Part shown: one piece after another, positions 10,107 through 18,672 of the stretch
How positions within the stretch are numbered: position 1 is the stretch's first letter
Layout of the letters: each line of letters begins with the position of its first letter
Assembly: GCA_028284385.1 (NCBI GenBank)
Contig: JANQRT010000072.1
Coordinates: 1-64,000, forward strand
Direction of reading: 5' to 3'
Length of the DNA stretch: 64,000 nucleotides
Source of the DNA: Opitutaceae bacterium
GTDB taxonomy: Bacteria > Verrucomicrobiota > Verrucomicrobiia > Opitutales > Opitutaceae
Made by a program: the position numbers and the translations under genes
Notes under the pieces: model-generated
The model's database searches: none
The model's input: only the letters and a program-made list of their open reading frames with translations
Told to the model about the DNA's origin: nothing

Positions 10107-10141
10107 CTCGAAATACGCTTTCCAAAACTGTCACGAAAAAG

Positions 10142-11077
10142 TTAACACGTCTCCATTTCCTCTAGAGCGGAGACTAAAAGGAACTGACATTCTTTCTGCA
10201 GTGTTTCAGCCAAACGCCTTCCTCTCTGAAAAAGATCGACTTGCTCCTTAACGTACTGCTCTCGGCCTTCGCTCGACTCAATAGGAATCGGTTCATAACC
10301 GTATTCGCTAACGTCATACGGACTAGCTCGCATATCCAAAGAGCGGGCTTCTATGGCAAGCTTGAAAGCCTTGTCGATGAACTCGCTGCCAATCCATGGA
10401 CTCAGTTTGTAGCTCCAGCGATAAAGATCCATATTGAAGTGAACGCAGCCGAACTGCTCGTTATCGGCTCGATTCTCGCGCCCAGGATTCGCCGTATTGT
10501 ATGGTTTAGCGGCATCGGTAAAGAACCGATACGCGTCGTAATGCGTGCAACAGATAGGCAGTGACTCGACAACGCGAGCGATTTCGCTAGGATTGAATCG
10601 TAGCGGGGTCTTCTCATGGCGAATCGCTTTCGTCTTATAAACCATCGCCCATTCGTGAAGGCCAAAACAGTTAAACCGAGGGGGTCTGTCGATTGATTGG
10701 CGAAGCAGGTTCTCAACCCATTGGATACGATCTCGATCTTTAGGGGAAATGGCTTCGATGTTCAGTCCGACGCCTTCTTCAAATTCACAATAGCGATCGT
10801 CTTGAAGAAACTCCTTGGCTTTGGATCCTCCCAGCTTCATGTCGGCCATCGGGCGCCACTTAAGGAAGACCTGACGATTGGTCTGGTAGTACGCGAAAAG
10901 GAAGTCGTGTACAGGATGACTTTGGCCGAGAGCTCGACGTTTTCGGTAAGCCTCAATCCAGGGAGAAACGAAGTCCTGATGTTCAGCTTTCAATGAAAGC
11001 CATTCTTCCTCACTTAGTATCCGCATTTTGAATTCACAATCCGGCTTCGAGCCTCGCTTGCTTGACGGGAAGCGCAT
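10142..11077 (-). CDS. Conserved protein of a family often labelled 3-methyladenine DNA glycosylase
   Basis: 311 aa from 11077, or 294 aa from the ATG at 11026 (MRILSEEEW); the second start better matches where homology should begin. The segment HPVHDFLFAYY near residue 53 and the later FNCFGLHEWAMVY and CCTHYDAYRFF match, from memory, a bacterial family annotated as 3-methyladenine DNA glycosylase, although it lacks an obvious helix-hairpin-helix with catalytic Asp. The product name is therefore weak. It lies 8 bases downstream of the TetR gene and 35 bases upstream of the sirtuin gene, so a TetR-glycosylase-sirtuin transcription unit is plausible. Confidence 0.6.
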   Translation of the reverse strand: MRFPSSKRGSKPDCEFKMRILSEEEWLSLKAEHQDFVSPWIEAYRKRRALGQSHPVHDFLFAYYQTNRQVFLKWRPMADMKLGGSKAKEFLQDDRYCEFEEGVGLNIEAISPKDRDRIQWVENLLRQSIDRPPRFNCFGLHEWAMVYKTKAIRHEKTPLRFNPSEIARVVESLPICCTHYDAYRFFTDAAKPYNTANPGRENRADNEQFGCVHFNMDLYRWSYKLSPWIGSEFIDKAFKLAIEARSLDMRASPYDVSEYGYEPIPIESSEGREQYVKEQVDLFQRGRRLAETLQKECQFLLVSALEEMETC

Positions 11078-11085
11078 TGGGAGAT

Positions 11086-11688
11086 CTAGGAATTCTCATT
11101 GCTGGAAACAAGTGTATCGGAAAGAGCCAGAGTCACCATCTTTCTCAACTGGGCCTTCGTCGTTCCCATAGCCCCTTGAATTCGGATACCATAGAAAAGG
11201 GACATCAAATAGCGGGCGGCTGCGGTTGGATCTATGTCTTGCCTTAATTCGCCCTTTTTCTTGGCAGTAGACAGCTCGTTTCGCAGAGCCTTTTCGATTA
11301 AGGTAAACGTTTCCGTAGCCAGTTCGTAGAATCCGTTTCTTCGCATGGAATGTTCCAGCGCAGCGCTCACCATCAGACACCCCTTGGCCCCATCCGAACA
11401 GGCCACGTCGATAACGATATCAAAAAAATGCCGGACGGCTTCGATGCGAGACCCTTCTCGATCAAGCTCCTTGAGCAAAGCGCTGGCCACCGTACTCCGA
11501 TAGTGCTGAAGAGCTCGGGAATAAAGTTCTTCCTTACTCTTGAAGGTGTTATACAAGCTGCCCTTGGGAATTTCCATGGCGTCCAGCAAATCCTGAACGC
11601 TGCTGGCTTCGTATCCCTTTTCCCAAAAAACGCCCATCGCAGCGTCGAGCGCTTTTCGGTAATCGAATTGAAGCAGTCTGCCAGCCAT
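11086..11688 (-). CDS. TetR/AcrR family transcriptional regulator
   Basis: 200-residue repressor. Residues 8-55 form the helix-turn-helix (ALDAAMGVFWEKGYEASSV, then IPKGSLYNTFKSKEELY). The C-terminal half has the GAKGCLMVSAALE segment found in a TetR subgroup that often responds to small electrophiles or drugs. It is the first gene of a minus-strand run with the conserved gene at 10142. No divergent transporter is present, so the target is most likely its own unit. I saw no clear operator palindrome in the 110 bases upstream. Confidence 0.9.
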   Translation of the reverse strand: MAGRLLQFDYRKALDAAMGVFWEKGYEASSVQDLLDAMEIPKGSLYNTFKSKEELYSRALQHYRSTVASALLKELDREGSRIEAVRHFFDIVIDVACSDGAKGCLMVSAALEHSMRRNGFYELATETFTLIEKALRNELSTAKKKGELRQDIDPTAAARYLMSLFYGIRIQGAMGTTKAQLRKMVTLALSDTLVSSNENS

Positions 11689-11800
11689 TTTTTTGAACAG
11701 TCGGTTTAAGACCTGATCCTCGGATGATTGATCGAGACTGTCAAGATCGACCTAAACGCCATCCAAGGAGATCCGTGAAATTGAATTTTGGATACGATAA

Positions 11801-12064
11801 CTAGTCTGAAGCCACTTCCTCGGAGGATCCATCCAGCTTGTACTCGCTGAAGTCATTGACCACGTCTTGATAAGGTCCATCTTGCTTGAAAATCCTCAAT
11901 ATCTCCTGGTGCTCGTAATCGGAAGTGGGCCATTCGTTATGGTACCCCGGCATCATGAAAACCGTGAAGCTCTGAGATCGGCTGATTTTTCGACGTATGA
12001 CTAGCATGCTGATCCAAATGGCAAGTATTGGAAATATAGCTTCTAATGCGGCATCCAGTTTCAA
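11801..12064 (-). CDS. Small single-span membrane protein, unknown
   Basis: 87 residues from a TTG codon; no ATG in frame precedes the hydrophobic segment, and an internal Met is at residue 20. The segment IFPILAIWISMLVI (residues 10-23) is followed by positive residues RRKISR, giving a cytoplasmic C-terminal tail rich in acidic residues and ending EEVASD. It resembles no family I know. It stands alone between the TetR gene and a divergent secreted protein gene. Translation is uncertain. Confidence 0.4.
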   Translation of the reverse strand: MKLDAALEAIFPILAIWISMLVIRRKISRSQSFTVFMMPGYHNEWPTSDYEHQEILRIFKQDGPYQDVVNDFSEYKLDGSSEEVASD

Positions 12065-12232
12065 GAAAATATGAGTAGCGGGACATTATAAATCGAAGTG
12101 CTAGCCGGGAAAAAATACTCTAAGAGGTAGCTCGCAGGCCTCAGTCAGTCGTTTCCCTATGACAAGTACGGACTCGAAGCGCCTTTACAGAATAGACCCG
12201 CTTTCTAGCCTTTTTCGATTCAGGATTTTCCC

Positions 12233-12736
12233 ATGAAATGGCTTCACACAGTTCTATCGGCCTTCATTTACAACGCGACACTCTTAGGCAGTGATATCGA
12301 AGTGGCCAAACTTGAGGTGGAGATCTTGCCTGGTCCACTAGAAATCGTTACTAGCTCGGTAGCAGGTCCGCATTTCCCAAAACAGGGAACCGTGATCTTC
12401 ACCAGCAGCGAGGAGCAAAAGGACGCCATCACTTTCGAGCTGCAAGCTATCCGAATCAACGATCTGAACGGAGATAACCGAGGATGGACGCTAACGGCGG
12501 ATCCACGCAATCTGATCCTAGAGGAGGCAGCTATACCGGTTGGAACGGTAATTGGCTTTAAAGCAACCAATTCCTCGGAAAACGTAGCGATTCAAAACCC
12601 TAACGAACTGGTCTACCGGTCTGCAGAAGGAGTGATGGGCTACGAGGTCAATTACGAAGTGTCTTACGATATTCCGGGCAACGCTGCGCCAGGAACCTAT
12701 TCAGGCCAAATCGTTTTCTCAATTGCAGCGAACTAG
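12233..12736 (+). CDS. Secreted beta-rich protein with WxL-like features
   Basis: 167 aa with a short N-terminal hydrophobic leader (about 1-19). The body is beta-strand-like: a repeated V/I-x-V pattern, a central RGWTLTADPRNL segment, and an ending APGTYSGQIVFSI. This order (GW-T-L-T-A in the middle, P-GTY-x-G and a hydrophobic strand at the end) recalls the WxL cell-surface domain of Gram-positive bacteria. The similarity is by eye and may only reflect a shared beta-sandwich. Preceded by about 170 bases without a gene. Confidence 0.55.
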   Translation: MKWLHTVLSAFIYNATLLGSDIEVAKLEVEILPGPLEIVTSSVAGPHFPKQGTVIFTSSEEQKDAITFELQAIRINDLNGDNRGWTLTADPRNLILEEAAIPVGTVIGFKATNSSENVAIQNPNELVYRSAEGVMGYEVNYEVSYDIPGNAAPGTYSGQIVFSIAAN

Positions 12737-12755
12737 AGCGCCGATCAAGTCGAAC

Positions 12756-13034
12756 TTAGCTCTCTTCGTCTTCGAATGCTCGACGCAGGATCTCGTCAAT
12801 CGCGTCTTCGAACTCGTTTCGCTTAATCGCTCTTCTACCCCCATGGATGTAGTCGAAACGTACGGAATCCCAAAGCTGTCCACTTCGGTCGAACGTGTCC
12901 TCGATGGCGTAAGCCGCTTCCTCCAGAAACATGGTGACGAGGTCTTCGCGGGGCTTTTCGAATAGCCGGCTCAATCGTTCGAGAGTTGCATCAAGTTCAG
13001 GACCAATAGGAATTTCGAGAAGTTGCTTGTTCAT
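12756..13034 (-). CDS. Small hypothetical acidic protein
   Basis: 92 residues, helical, strongly charged, no signal peptide. The beginning (LLEIPIGPELDATLERLSRLFEKPREDLVTMFLEEA) resembles the strand-helix-helix layout of ribbon-helix-helix DNA-binding proteins, with a C-terminal acidic helix (EFEDAIDEILRRAFEDEES). An antitoxin-like role would be a guess. Its start overlaps, in another frame, the end of an upstream open frame at 12997-13268. Confidence 0.5.
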   Translation of the reverse strand: MNKQLLEIPIGPELDATLERLSRLFEKPREDLVTMFLEEAAYAIEDTFDRSGQLWDSVRFDYIHGGRRAIKRNEFEDAIDEILRRAFEDEES

Positions 13035-13268
13035 GGGAAGTGTCGCGTAACGTGTATCCTAAAAGTCGTCTGAGAAAGCCTCTGTCTTTAATCACTCTAG
13101 TAGAGAACGCTGCCAAAGGCCATAGAGTATATCCTCTATTGAAGGCAAAAGCGTTTGCATTATCGCAATATTCCGTTCCCTTATCAGCCAGCGATATGTA
13201 AAACGCTCCGTCTTCGACTTCATCGTGTCCTACGCTGAGGTACCTAATACCTGGAAATTTTTACTCAT
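12997..13268 (-). pseudogene. Open reading frame lacking an in-frame start (frameshifted small gene?)
   Basis: On the minus strand a frame stays open for 87 codons from 13260 to a TGA at 12997 (it begins KFPGIRYLSVGHDEVEDG and runs into GFLRRLLGYTLRDTSHEQ) but has no start codon. An ATG with a good GGAG ribosome site lies at 13268 one frame away (MSKNFQ) and meets a stop after 12 codons. Between them is AAATTTC in the phase that would allow a -1 slip into the long frame. Either a single-base deletion has broken a small gene, or the heptamer is used; chance openness is also possible. It ends inside the start of the 12756-13034 gene. Confidence 0.3.
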
Positions 13269-13300
13269 TCTCCAACCATACCAACGACCGGTTAGCATTC

Positions 13301-13567
13301 ATGGACAGCATCAACTCGAATCCACCGTTCAATCCCGCGCGAATTAATAGCATCTACTCAATACAGAACAGCGCCCATTCCGCCAAGCCGAGCTCGCATG
13401 TCAGCTCTCAAGCCATGCAGCCCCAGGCAGTAACGAAGATAGAAAAAGTGGAAACCTTCTCAAAGATGTTCGACGACCAGGAACTGGATCGCCTGCAAAA
13501 GAATCTGGAATCCATCGCCTTCTTAGCTGAAACGGCTCTCAAACGATTTAAGCCGGAAAACAATTAG
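13301..13567 (+). CDS. Small hypothetical protein with disordered N-terminus
   Basis: 88 residues. The first 45 are Ser/Pro/Asn/Gln-rich and likely disordered; the last 40 form one amphipathic helix (DDQELDRLQKNLESIAFLAETALKRF). No signal peptide, no known family. It precedes the oxidoreductase gene by 41 bases on the same strand. The codon pattern looks coding, but the function is unknown. Confidence 0.5.
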   Translation: MDSINSNPPFNPARINSIYSIQNSAHSAKPSSHVSSQAMQPQAVTKIEKVETFSKMFDDQELDRLQKNLESIAFLAETALKRFKPENN

Positions 13568-13608
13568 CGATAGCTGGCAAAAATAAAACGACACTCGCCG
13601 AGTCCTGA

Positions 13609-14649
13609 ATGGCAATGAGTGAACCGTTGAAAGCAGGGATTATTGGACTCGGGAGAATAGGATCGAGTCTCGAAAAGGATCCGCTGCGGCCTCATCCATG
13701 CACTCACGCGGGTTACTATGCTGACCATCCACGCGTTCGCCTCGCGTCAGGCGCCGACATTCGCGAGGAAGCCAGACGGGCTTTCCAGTCGGATTGGAAG
13801 ATGAATCCAGAAAAACTGTATTCAGATTATCGTGTCATGCTGCAAAAGGAAGACTTGGATATTGTGAGCATAGCCGCCTACGCGCCAGAGAGGAAAGGCA
13901 TGTGCCTGGCAGCCTTGGAGGAAGGGGCAAAAGGGCTCTGGATAGAAAAGGCATTAGGCTGCTCTCTTCAGGATGCGATTGCCATTCAAGAAGCTATCAA
14001 TGACGCGAAGGTAAGCGCGGTAGTTGATTATCCAAGACGTTCAAGAAAAGCCTATCGGGCAATCAAACGCATAATCGATAGCCAGGAATTCGGCAGGCTG
14101 CAAAGCGTAACCTGCCACATGACCCATCAGCTCATTCATACCGGCACTCATGCTTTCGATATACTGCGATACTGGTGTGGAGAAGCTTGTTCGATCACGG
14201 GAAGTCTCGAAAATGGAATATCAAAGACCAGGGAAATCGAAGACCAAGGAGGCAGCGCTACTATTGAAATGAGTTCGGGAACGATCGCCTTTATTTCCGC
14301 ATATCGAAAAAAATACTACATTTTCCAGTTCGATCTTATCTTCGAAAACGCTCGCATTCTCATTGGAAACGATATCCGAAAAATCTTTCTGCCCTCTGAA
14401 AGTGGTAACTATTCGGGTTTTAAAGAGCTTTTCGAAGAGCCGGATTTTCAACTCTCCGATCCTCACCGGAAATCGCTGCTCGACGACCTCATCGAAAGTA
14501 TGGATACAGGGGAAGAGCCCATTTCGTCCGTGCACAACGCCATTGAAGCCCTCAAGATTGGACTGGCCATCTTCGACTCGAGCATTCAGAAAGGCAAAGC
14601 GGTAGATCCTCAGACCGTCAGTACCGACTTTCGGGTAGAAAGCGTCTGA
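13609..14649 (+). CDS. Gfo/Idh/MocA family oxidoreductase
   Basis: 346 aa NAD(P)-dependent sugar-type dehydrogenase. The N-terminal Rossmann domain carries GIIGLGRIGSSLE (residues 9-21). The usual catalytic-lysine motif EKP appears as WIEKALG near residue 115, keeping the Lys. The C-terminal half has the Gfo/Idh alpha/beta domain (THQLIHTGTHAFDILRYW with the His pair near residue 180). The substrate cannot be told. Starts at 13609 or the ATG two codons later. It is followed by pdxH 46 bases on, same strand. Confidence 0.88.
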   Translation: MAMSEPLKAGIIGLGRIGSSLEKDPLRPHPCTHAGYYADHPRVRLASGADIREEARRAFQSDWKMNPEKLYSDYRVMLQKEDLDIVSIAAYAPERKGMCLAALEEGAKGLWIEKALGCSLQDAIAIQEAINDAKVSAVVDYPRRSRKAYRAIKRIIDSQEFGRLQSVTCHMTHQLIHTGTHAFDILRYWCGEACSITGSLENGISKTREIEDQGGSATIEMSSGTIAFISAYRKKYYIFQFDLIFENARILIGNDIRKIFLPSESGNYSGFKELFEEPDFQLSDPHRKSLLDDLIESMDTGEEPISSVHNAIEALKIGLAIFDSSIQKGKAVDPQTVSTDFRVESV

Positions 14650-14695
14650 AAATCGATTGCCAATCTGGCCGCAGTTCCTCTAAAGCTTTTCGGTC

Positions 14696-15337
14696 ATGCC
14701 TGATATTGGACAGCTTCGAGAAGAATACATTGGCGATGGATTGTCGCGAGACCAGCTGGCTCCTGATCCCATCGAACAATTTCGACGCTGGTTCGCCCAA
14801 GCCCAGGATGCGGGCGTCCCAGAACCAAATGCGATGACACTGGCCACAGTTGATTCCCATGGCCAGCCTTGGCAACGAATTGTCCTTCTAAAGGCCTACG
14901 ACGAGAAAGGATTTGTATTCTATACCAACTACGAAAGCAGTAAATCCAAACAGATGGATGGGAATCATCTCGTGAGTCTGCACTTTCCATGGATCCCGCT
15001 AAGTCGACAAATCGCCATTACGGGTAACGTCGAGAAGGTCAGCGCTTCAGAGTCTTTAAAGTACTTCGCAAGCCGCCCTTTTGGCAGCAAACTGGGAGCA
15101 TGGGTGTCGCAACAAAGTCAAGTTATCTCTTCCCGAAGCGTATTGGAGATGAAATTACAAGAACTGAAGGAGAAGTTCAGAAATGGCGAAGTGCCATTGC
15201 CCTCCTTCTGGGGAGGCTATCGCGTTCAGCCAAAGACAGTGGAGTTTTGGCAAGGTGGCTCGAATCGTCTACACGATCGATTTCTATACAGCAGGGGATC
15301 AGGAGAGGAATGGGAGATAAAAAGGCTCTCTCCCTAA
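14696..15337 (+). CDS. pdxH: Pyridoxamine 5'-phosphate oxidase
   Basis: FMN-dependent oxidase giving pyridoxal 5'-phosphate in vitamin B6 synthesis and salvage. 213 aa, the usual length. Family landmarks in order: DPIEQFRRWFAQA, NAMTLATVD, RIVLLKAYDEKGFVFYTNYES (FMN and substrate contacts), QIAITGNVEKV, SRPFGSKLGAWVS, WGGYRV, then WQGGSNRLHDRF with the substrate Arg and His, and the terminal RLSP. The gene converges with the Fpg-like gene 7 bases away. Confidence 0.96.
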   Translation: MPDIGQLREEYIGDGLSRDQLAPDPIEQFRRWFAQAQDAGVPEPNAMTLATVDSHGQPWQRIVLLKAYDEKGFVFYTNYESSKSKQMDGNHLVSLHFPWIPLSRQIAITGNVEKVSASESLKYFASRPFGSKLGAWVSQQSQVISSRSVLEMKLQELKEKFRNGEVPLPSFWGGYRVQPKTVEFWQGGSNRLHDRFLYSRGSGEEWEIKRLSP

Positions 15338-15344
15338 AATGCCG

Positions 15345-16139
15345 TTAACTTTGCCAAGCCGGTGACCAGCAAGTTGTCCGTCCTCCTATTTGCTCCCGAG
15401 CAAGCTCGGATCGCGTCTTAGGGCAAAGCCCGCCATCTCTCCACCTGACATGGAAAAGCCAGCCACGCGGCAGCTTGCCGTAGTCGGTGGCAATGTATTT
15501 CATCGCTCCACGACAAACGAATTCAAGCACGTCGAAAAGAGCTCTCTTTTCCATATCCGTTAAACTGGATACACGGCGACGTGGGTCCAAACGCGCTCTC
15601 CAAAGAATTTCATCGGCCATCCAGTTTCCCACTCCAGGGAAAATATCTTGTAGCAGAAGAAAGCTTTTAACGACCATGCCTTTGCGACGACTGCAAAACG
15701 ACAGGAAATAGTCGAAAGTGAAGGCCCTGGAAAGAATCTGAGGCGGAAGATCGCTCCACCAGTCAGGAGATTCCGATCCTTGGTGGAATTCCAGCTTTCC
15801 GAATTGCCTCGGATCTTCGAATACCAGTTCTCTATCTGAAAGCCGGATCACCAAGTGTTCATGTTTGCCAGGCAAACCAATCGAATCTCTGGAAAATAGC
15901 TTTCCTGTCATTCCAAGATGGATACCTAGCCAAATGCTTTTCGAGCCTCTGAAAAGCATCCGCTTGCCATGGGTCTCTCTTGATTCGAGTCTGGCTCCAA
16001 TCAACGCCGGCACAACAATTTCAGTCTCCAGATTTCTAGCGCATCGGGCAGATCCATTTATATGGACGTCCAGAATCTTAAGTCCTATACCGGAATCCCA
16101 TTGCTTACTGTGGTAAGCTACTTCGGCGAGCTCAGGCAT
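15345..16139 (-). CDS. Fpg/Nei family DNA glycosylase with degenerate zinc finger
   Basis: Base-excision repair enzyme for oxidised bases. 264 aa. The N-terminus is MPELAEV, keeping the catalytic Pro2 and Glu3; HGKRMLF supplies the conserved Lys; HLGMTGK, FEDPRQFGKLE and the helix-two-turn-helix FPGVGNWMADEILWRA follow. The C-terminal finger, normally four Cys, keeps only two (GGLCPKT and GRTTCWSPAWQ), so it probably folds without zinc, as in NEIL1 and plant Fpg. Substrate range may therefore differ from bacterial MutM. Convergent with pdxH. Confidence 0.88.
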   Translation of the reverse strand: MPELAEVAYHSKQWDSGIGLKILDVHINGSARCARNLETEIVVPALIGARLESRETHGKRMLFRGSKSIWLGIHLGMTGKLFSRDSIGLPGKHEHLVIRLSDRELVFEDPRQFGKLEFHQGSESPDWWSDLPPQILSRAFTFDYFLSFCSRRKGMVVKSFLLLQDIFPGVGNWMADEILWRARLDPRRRVSSLTDMEKRALFDVLEFVCRGAMKYIATDYGKLPRGWLFHVRWRDGGLCPKTRSELAREQIGGRTTCWSPAWQS

Positions 16140-16160
16140 AAATACTAGTCACCTAATCCT

Positions 16161-16724
16161 CTAGGAGGACTTTTTAATCGCTGTCCAAAATTCCAGCACA
16201 GTGCCAAAAATAGGAACTCCCAATTTCCGAAAAGCGTTAAACTTTTCGATATCCTCGCCTTCTTTCCAAAGGGCAATCGAGATCATGCCCGCATTCACTC
16301 CTGTCTCCACGTCGCAGACGCTATCGCCTACCATGTAGCAACGGGAAAGCGTCAATCCGTATTTCTTGGACGTTTCTTCCGCAAAACGCGGCTGTGGCTT
16401 CCGGTATACCGGCTTATCTTTCGTCGGGTCTTCAGGAGCTATGCAGATTTCGTCGAAGAGATCGTCGCCCAGACCAATGAGTTCGATCATCCTCTGATTA
16501 CAGGACACCGCATCTTCCAGCTGGAAATAGCCCCTTCCAATACCGGACTGATTCGTATGCAGAAATAGACGACAGTTTAGGCTTTTCGCTTCAGAGAGAA
16601 CCCTCCCCACTCCGATCTCCAAATCGACTCCATCCGGATCGGATAGATAGCTAATATGCTTGATCAGCGTACCATCGCGATCGAAAAAAAGAGCTTCGGG
16701 TGGCCAAATCAAGTCGTTCAACAT
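16161..16724 (-). CDS. HAD phosphatase, GmhB/histidinol-phosphatase type
   Basis: 187 aa HAD hydrolase. Motif I is FFDRDGTLI (nucleophile and acid/base Asp), motif II LHTNQSGIGRG, motif III the Lys in YRKPQPRF, motif IV MVGDSVCDVETG. This arrangement is that of D,D-heptose 1,7-bisphosphate 7-phosphatase (LPS core synthesis). The zinc loop of true GmhB, with three Cys and a His, is shortened to one Cys (CIAPEDPTKDK), so the substrate may differ. It lies 16 bases after the M24 peptidase stop and 21 bases before the Fpg start; a run of three minus-strand genes. Confidence 0.82.
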   Translation of the reverse strand: MLNDLIWPPEALFFDRDGTLIKHISYLSDPDGVDLEIGVGRVLSEAKSLNCRLFLHTNQSGIGRGYFQLEDAVSCNQRMIELIGLGDDLFDEICIAPEDPTKDKPVYRKPQPRFAEETSKKYGLTLSRCYMVGDSVCDVETGVNAGMISIALWKEGEDIEKFNAFRKLGVPIFGTVLEFWTAIKKSS

Positions 16725-16740
16725 TCTTAGATCTGCAGTT

Positions 16741-17898
16741 TTATGACAGCGCCCATCGATAGTGATAGGAACTCAGTTTTTCAGCTCCCTCATCTCGAAT
16801 TGCCACCACATCTTCAATACGGCAACCTCCTATATCGGGATAGTAGAGCCCTGGTTCTATAGTCACTACGGCATTTCGTTTTAGCTTAGCGGAAACCGCG
16901 GACACACGTGGAGCTTCATGGATTTCAAGCCCCAAGCCATGACCAGTGCCGTGGAAAAAACCGACCGCTCCCCTCTCATCGAAACGAGTCTCATAGCCTC
17001 GCTTATCGAATTCGCCATTCACTGCCTCGTGAATCGCTTTTCCATTCACTCCGGTCTTTACCAAGCCTATTGCGGTCTTTTGCGCATGCCTAACAGCAGC
17101 CACGAGGGCTTTTTGAGACTCGGATGGTCTTCCTTTGAGAAAGGTGCGAGTCATATCCCCAAAGTAGCCCGTGGCGCTCACCCGAGGAAAAACATCCACG
17201 ATAATCAGCTCATTTGCTCGTAGTGGCCCACTACCTACACAGTGAGGATCGCAGGCTTGGGTTCCTCCAGCGGCAATCGTATCCGAAGAAACGGAACCCG
17301 ACTTGAGGCATTCGATCTCAATAGCTTCGCGAAGTCTTTCCGAAGTCAGTCGTTTCCCATCGTAGACGAGATAGCCATTCCTAATCTTCGAAGCCTTTAG
17401 CATTGATTCAGCCGCCTTGATACCTCGAGCGCTGCAACGATTTCCCTCTTTAATCATCGCCAACTCGGCTTCGCTTTTAGTTTCGCGCCTAGGGAAGAGC
17501 GGACCTTGCTTCACTTCAATATCGAGGCCTTCATCGATTAGATTCAAAGCCAGTTTCGCAGGAAAGTCGGAAGGTACAGTGAATCCAGAAATTCGATGCT
17601 CCTTCACCAAGGTTTGGACCACTTCCTTGTATCCGCATTTGCTTTTCTTGAATAGACGCTTGGCTTTCTCGATCCATTCTTCAAGCGAGAGAACATGGTC
17701 GAAAGCGGATTCCTTCAGGGCTCGCGCGAATTCAAGCCTGCTCAACACGGCATACGATTTTCCGCCTCTTTTAAAAGACAGGAAGGCATCGGGCACGGAA
17801 AACTTTCCGAAGTACAGCTGATCGGCGCTGACTCGCGTATCCGCGAAAAGCAGCAAGGCTTTCGATTTTTTTTTAGGAACCAGCTTTGGTTTCGCCAT
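16741..17898 (-). CDS. M24 family metallopeptidase (Xaa-Pro aminopeptidase-like)
   Basis: Start at the ATG at 17898 (MAKPKLVPKKKS) preferred over that at 17910. N-terminal creatinase-like domain (about 1-155), then a pita-bread catalytic domain with the five metal ligands visible: Asp in IIVDVFPR, Asp in GDMTRTF, His in HGTGHGLGLEIHE, Glu in TIEPGLYY and Glu in CRIEDVV. This is the full dimetal set, so an active aminopeptidase P/prolidase-like enzyme is expected. About 386 aa; cytoplasmic, no signal. Downstream: GmhB-like phosphatase and Fpg. Confidence 0.92.
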   Translation of the reverse strand: MAKPKLVPKKKSKALLLFADTRVSADQLYFGKFSVPDAFLSFKRGGKSYAVLSRLEFARALKESAFDHVLSLEEWIEKAKRLFKKSKCGYKEVVQTLVKEHRISGFTVPSDFPAKLALNLIDEGLDIEVKQGPLFPRRETKSEAELAMIKEGNRCSARGIKAAESMLKASKIRNGYLVYDGKRLTSERLREAIEIECLKSGSVSSDTIAAGGTQACDPHCVGSGPLRANELIIVDVFPRVSATGYFGDMTRTFLKGRPSESQKALVAAVRHAQKTAIGLVKTGVNGKAIHEAVNGEFDKRGYETRFDERGAVGFFHGTGHGLGLEIHEAPRVSAVSAKLKRNAVVTIEPGLYYPDIGGCRIEDVVAIRDEGAEKLSSYHYRWALS

Positions 17899-17999
17899 GG
17901 TGCAAGTCATGCCAGAAAGAATCTCTTTGTAAAGATCCCAGCCTCAGCCAAAGCCGTATTTTAAATGTAGTGATCCTGAGCTAGGCGGAAACGTGCATC

Positions 18000-18530
18000 T
18001 CAAGATCCCCACAACGTTACTAAAGGTCCGTCCTTTCCATAAAGGGGATCCGTTAGCGGATTAGGAACATTAGCGATATAAGCGACCGCGGATTCGTACT
18101 CTTCCGGTTTGGCATAATTCATATCCCAGTCCTGCCCTGGAGGATAGCCTCCAGTCACTTGGAACCCTGCTGACGACTTGAGTCGCTTATGTCCGACTCC
18201 AGCGGGAATGACTACCATATCGCCGGGGCTAACATCCACTTCTAGGCCTGAGTCCCCTCCGAATAAAATAGTGGCGGCTCCTCGGAAACAACCCAGGACT
18301 TCATGAGCGGTGCTGTGATAATGATGGTAGTCGTAAACGCTCCATCTCCAGGCAGCCTGCCATCCATTTTTCACATACAGGGCTTCAAACATGTCGGCAA
18401 TATCGAGGTTCGAGCCGGAAAGAACTCCTTTGTAGAAAAGCAAGGGAAGCAAAGGATTATTGGGCACTCTTCCATCCCCTTTGAAAAAATGGGAGTCAAC
18501 CTTTGGCGGATGCGGTAGATCAATCATCAA
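18000..18530 (-). CDS. Cupin domain protein, YjlB-like
   Basis: 176 aa single cupin. Metal ligands are visible in HYHSTAHEVLG (His, His and Glu) and in IPAGVGHKRL (His). The layout, with FFKGDGRVPNNPLLPLL at the N-terminus and GGYPPGQDWDMNY after the cupin, matches B. subtilis YjlB-type proteins as I remember them; no reaction is established. About 100 bases separate it from the M24 gene, so co-transcription is uncertain. Confidence 0.8.
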   Translation of the reverse strand: MMIDLPHPPKVDSHFFKGDGRVPNNPLLPLLFYKGVLSGSNLDIADMFEALYVKNGWQAAWRWSVYDYHHYHSTAHEVLGCFRGAATILFGGDSGLEVDVSPGDMVVIPAGVGHKRLKSSAGFQVTGGYPPGQDWDMNYAKPEEYESAVAYIANVPNPLTDPLYGKDGPLVTLWGS

Positions 18531-18672
18531 TCTGAATCGGTTTTCTATCAGTAGTGAGCGTTATCCAACAGCGCAGGAATTCAACTACTCTTGGTCGCAG
18601 CCTCAATCCAAATTGACAATTCCGCAACCAGATCGTAACCTGAATAGGTTCATGGGAAACGGATGAAATGCG

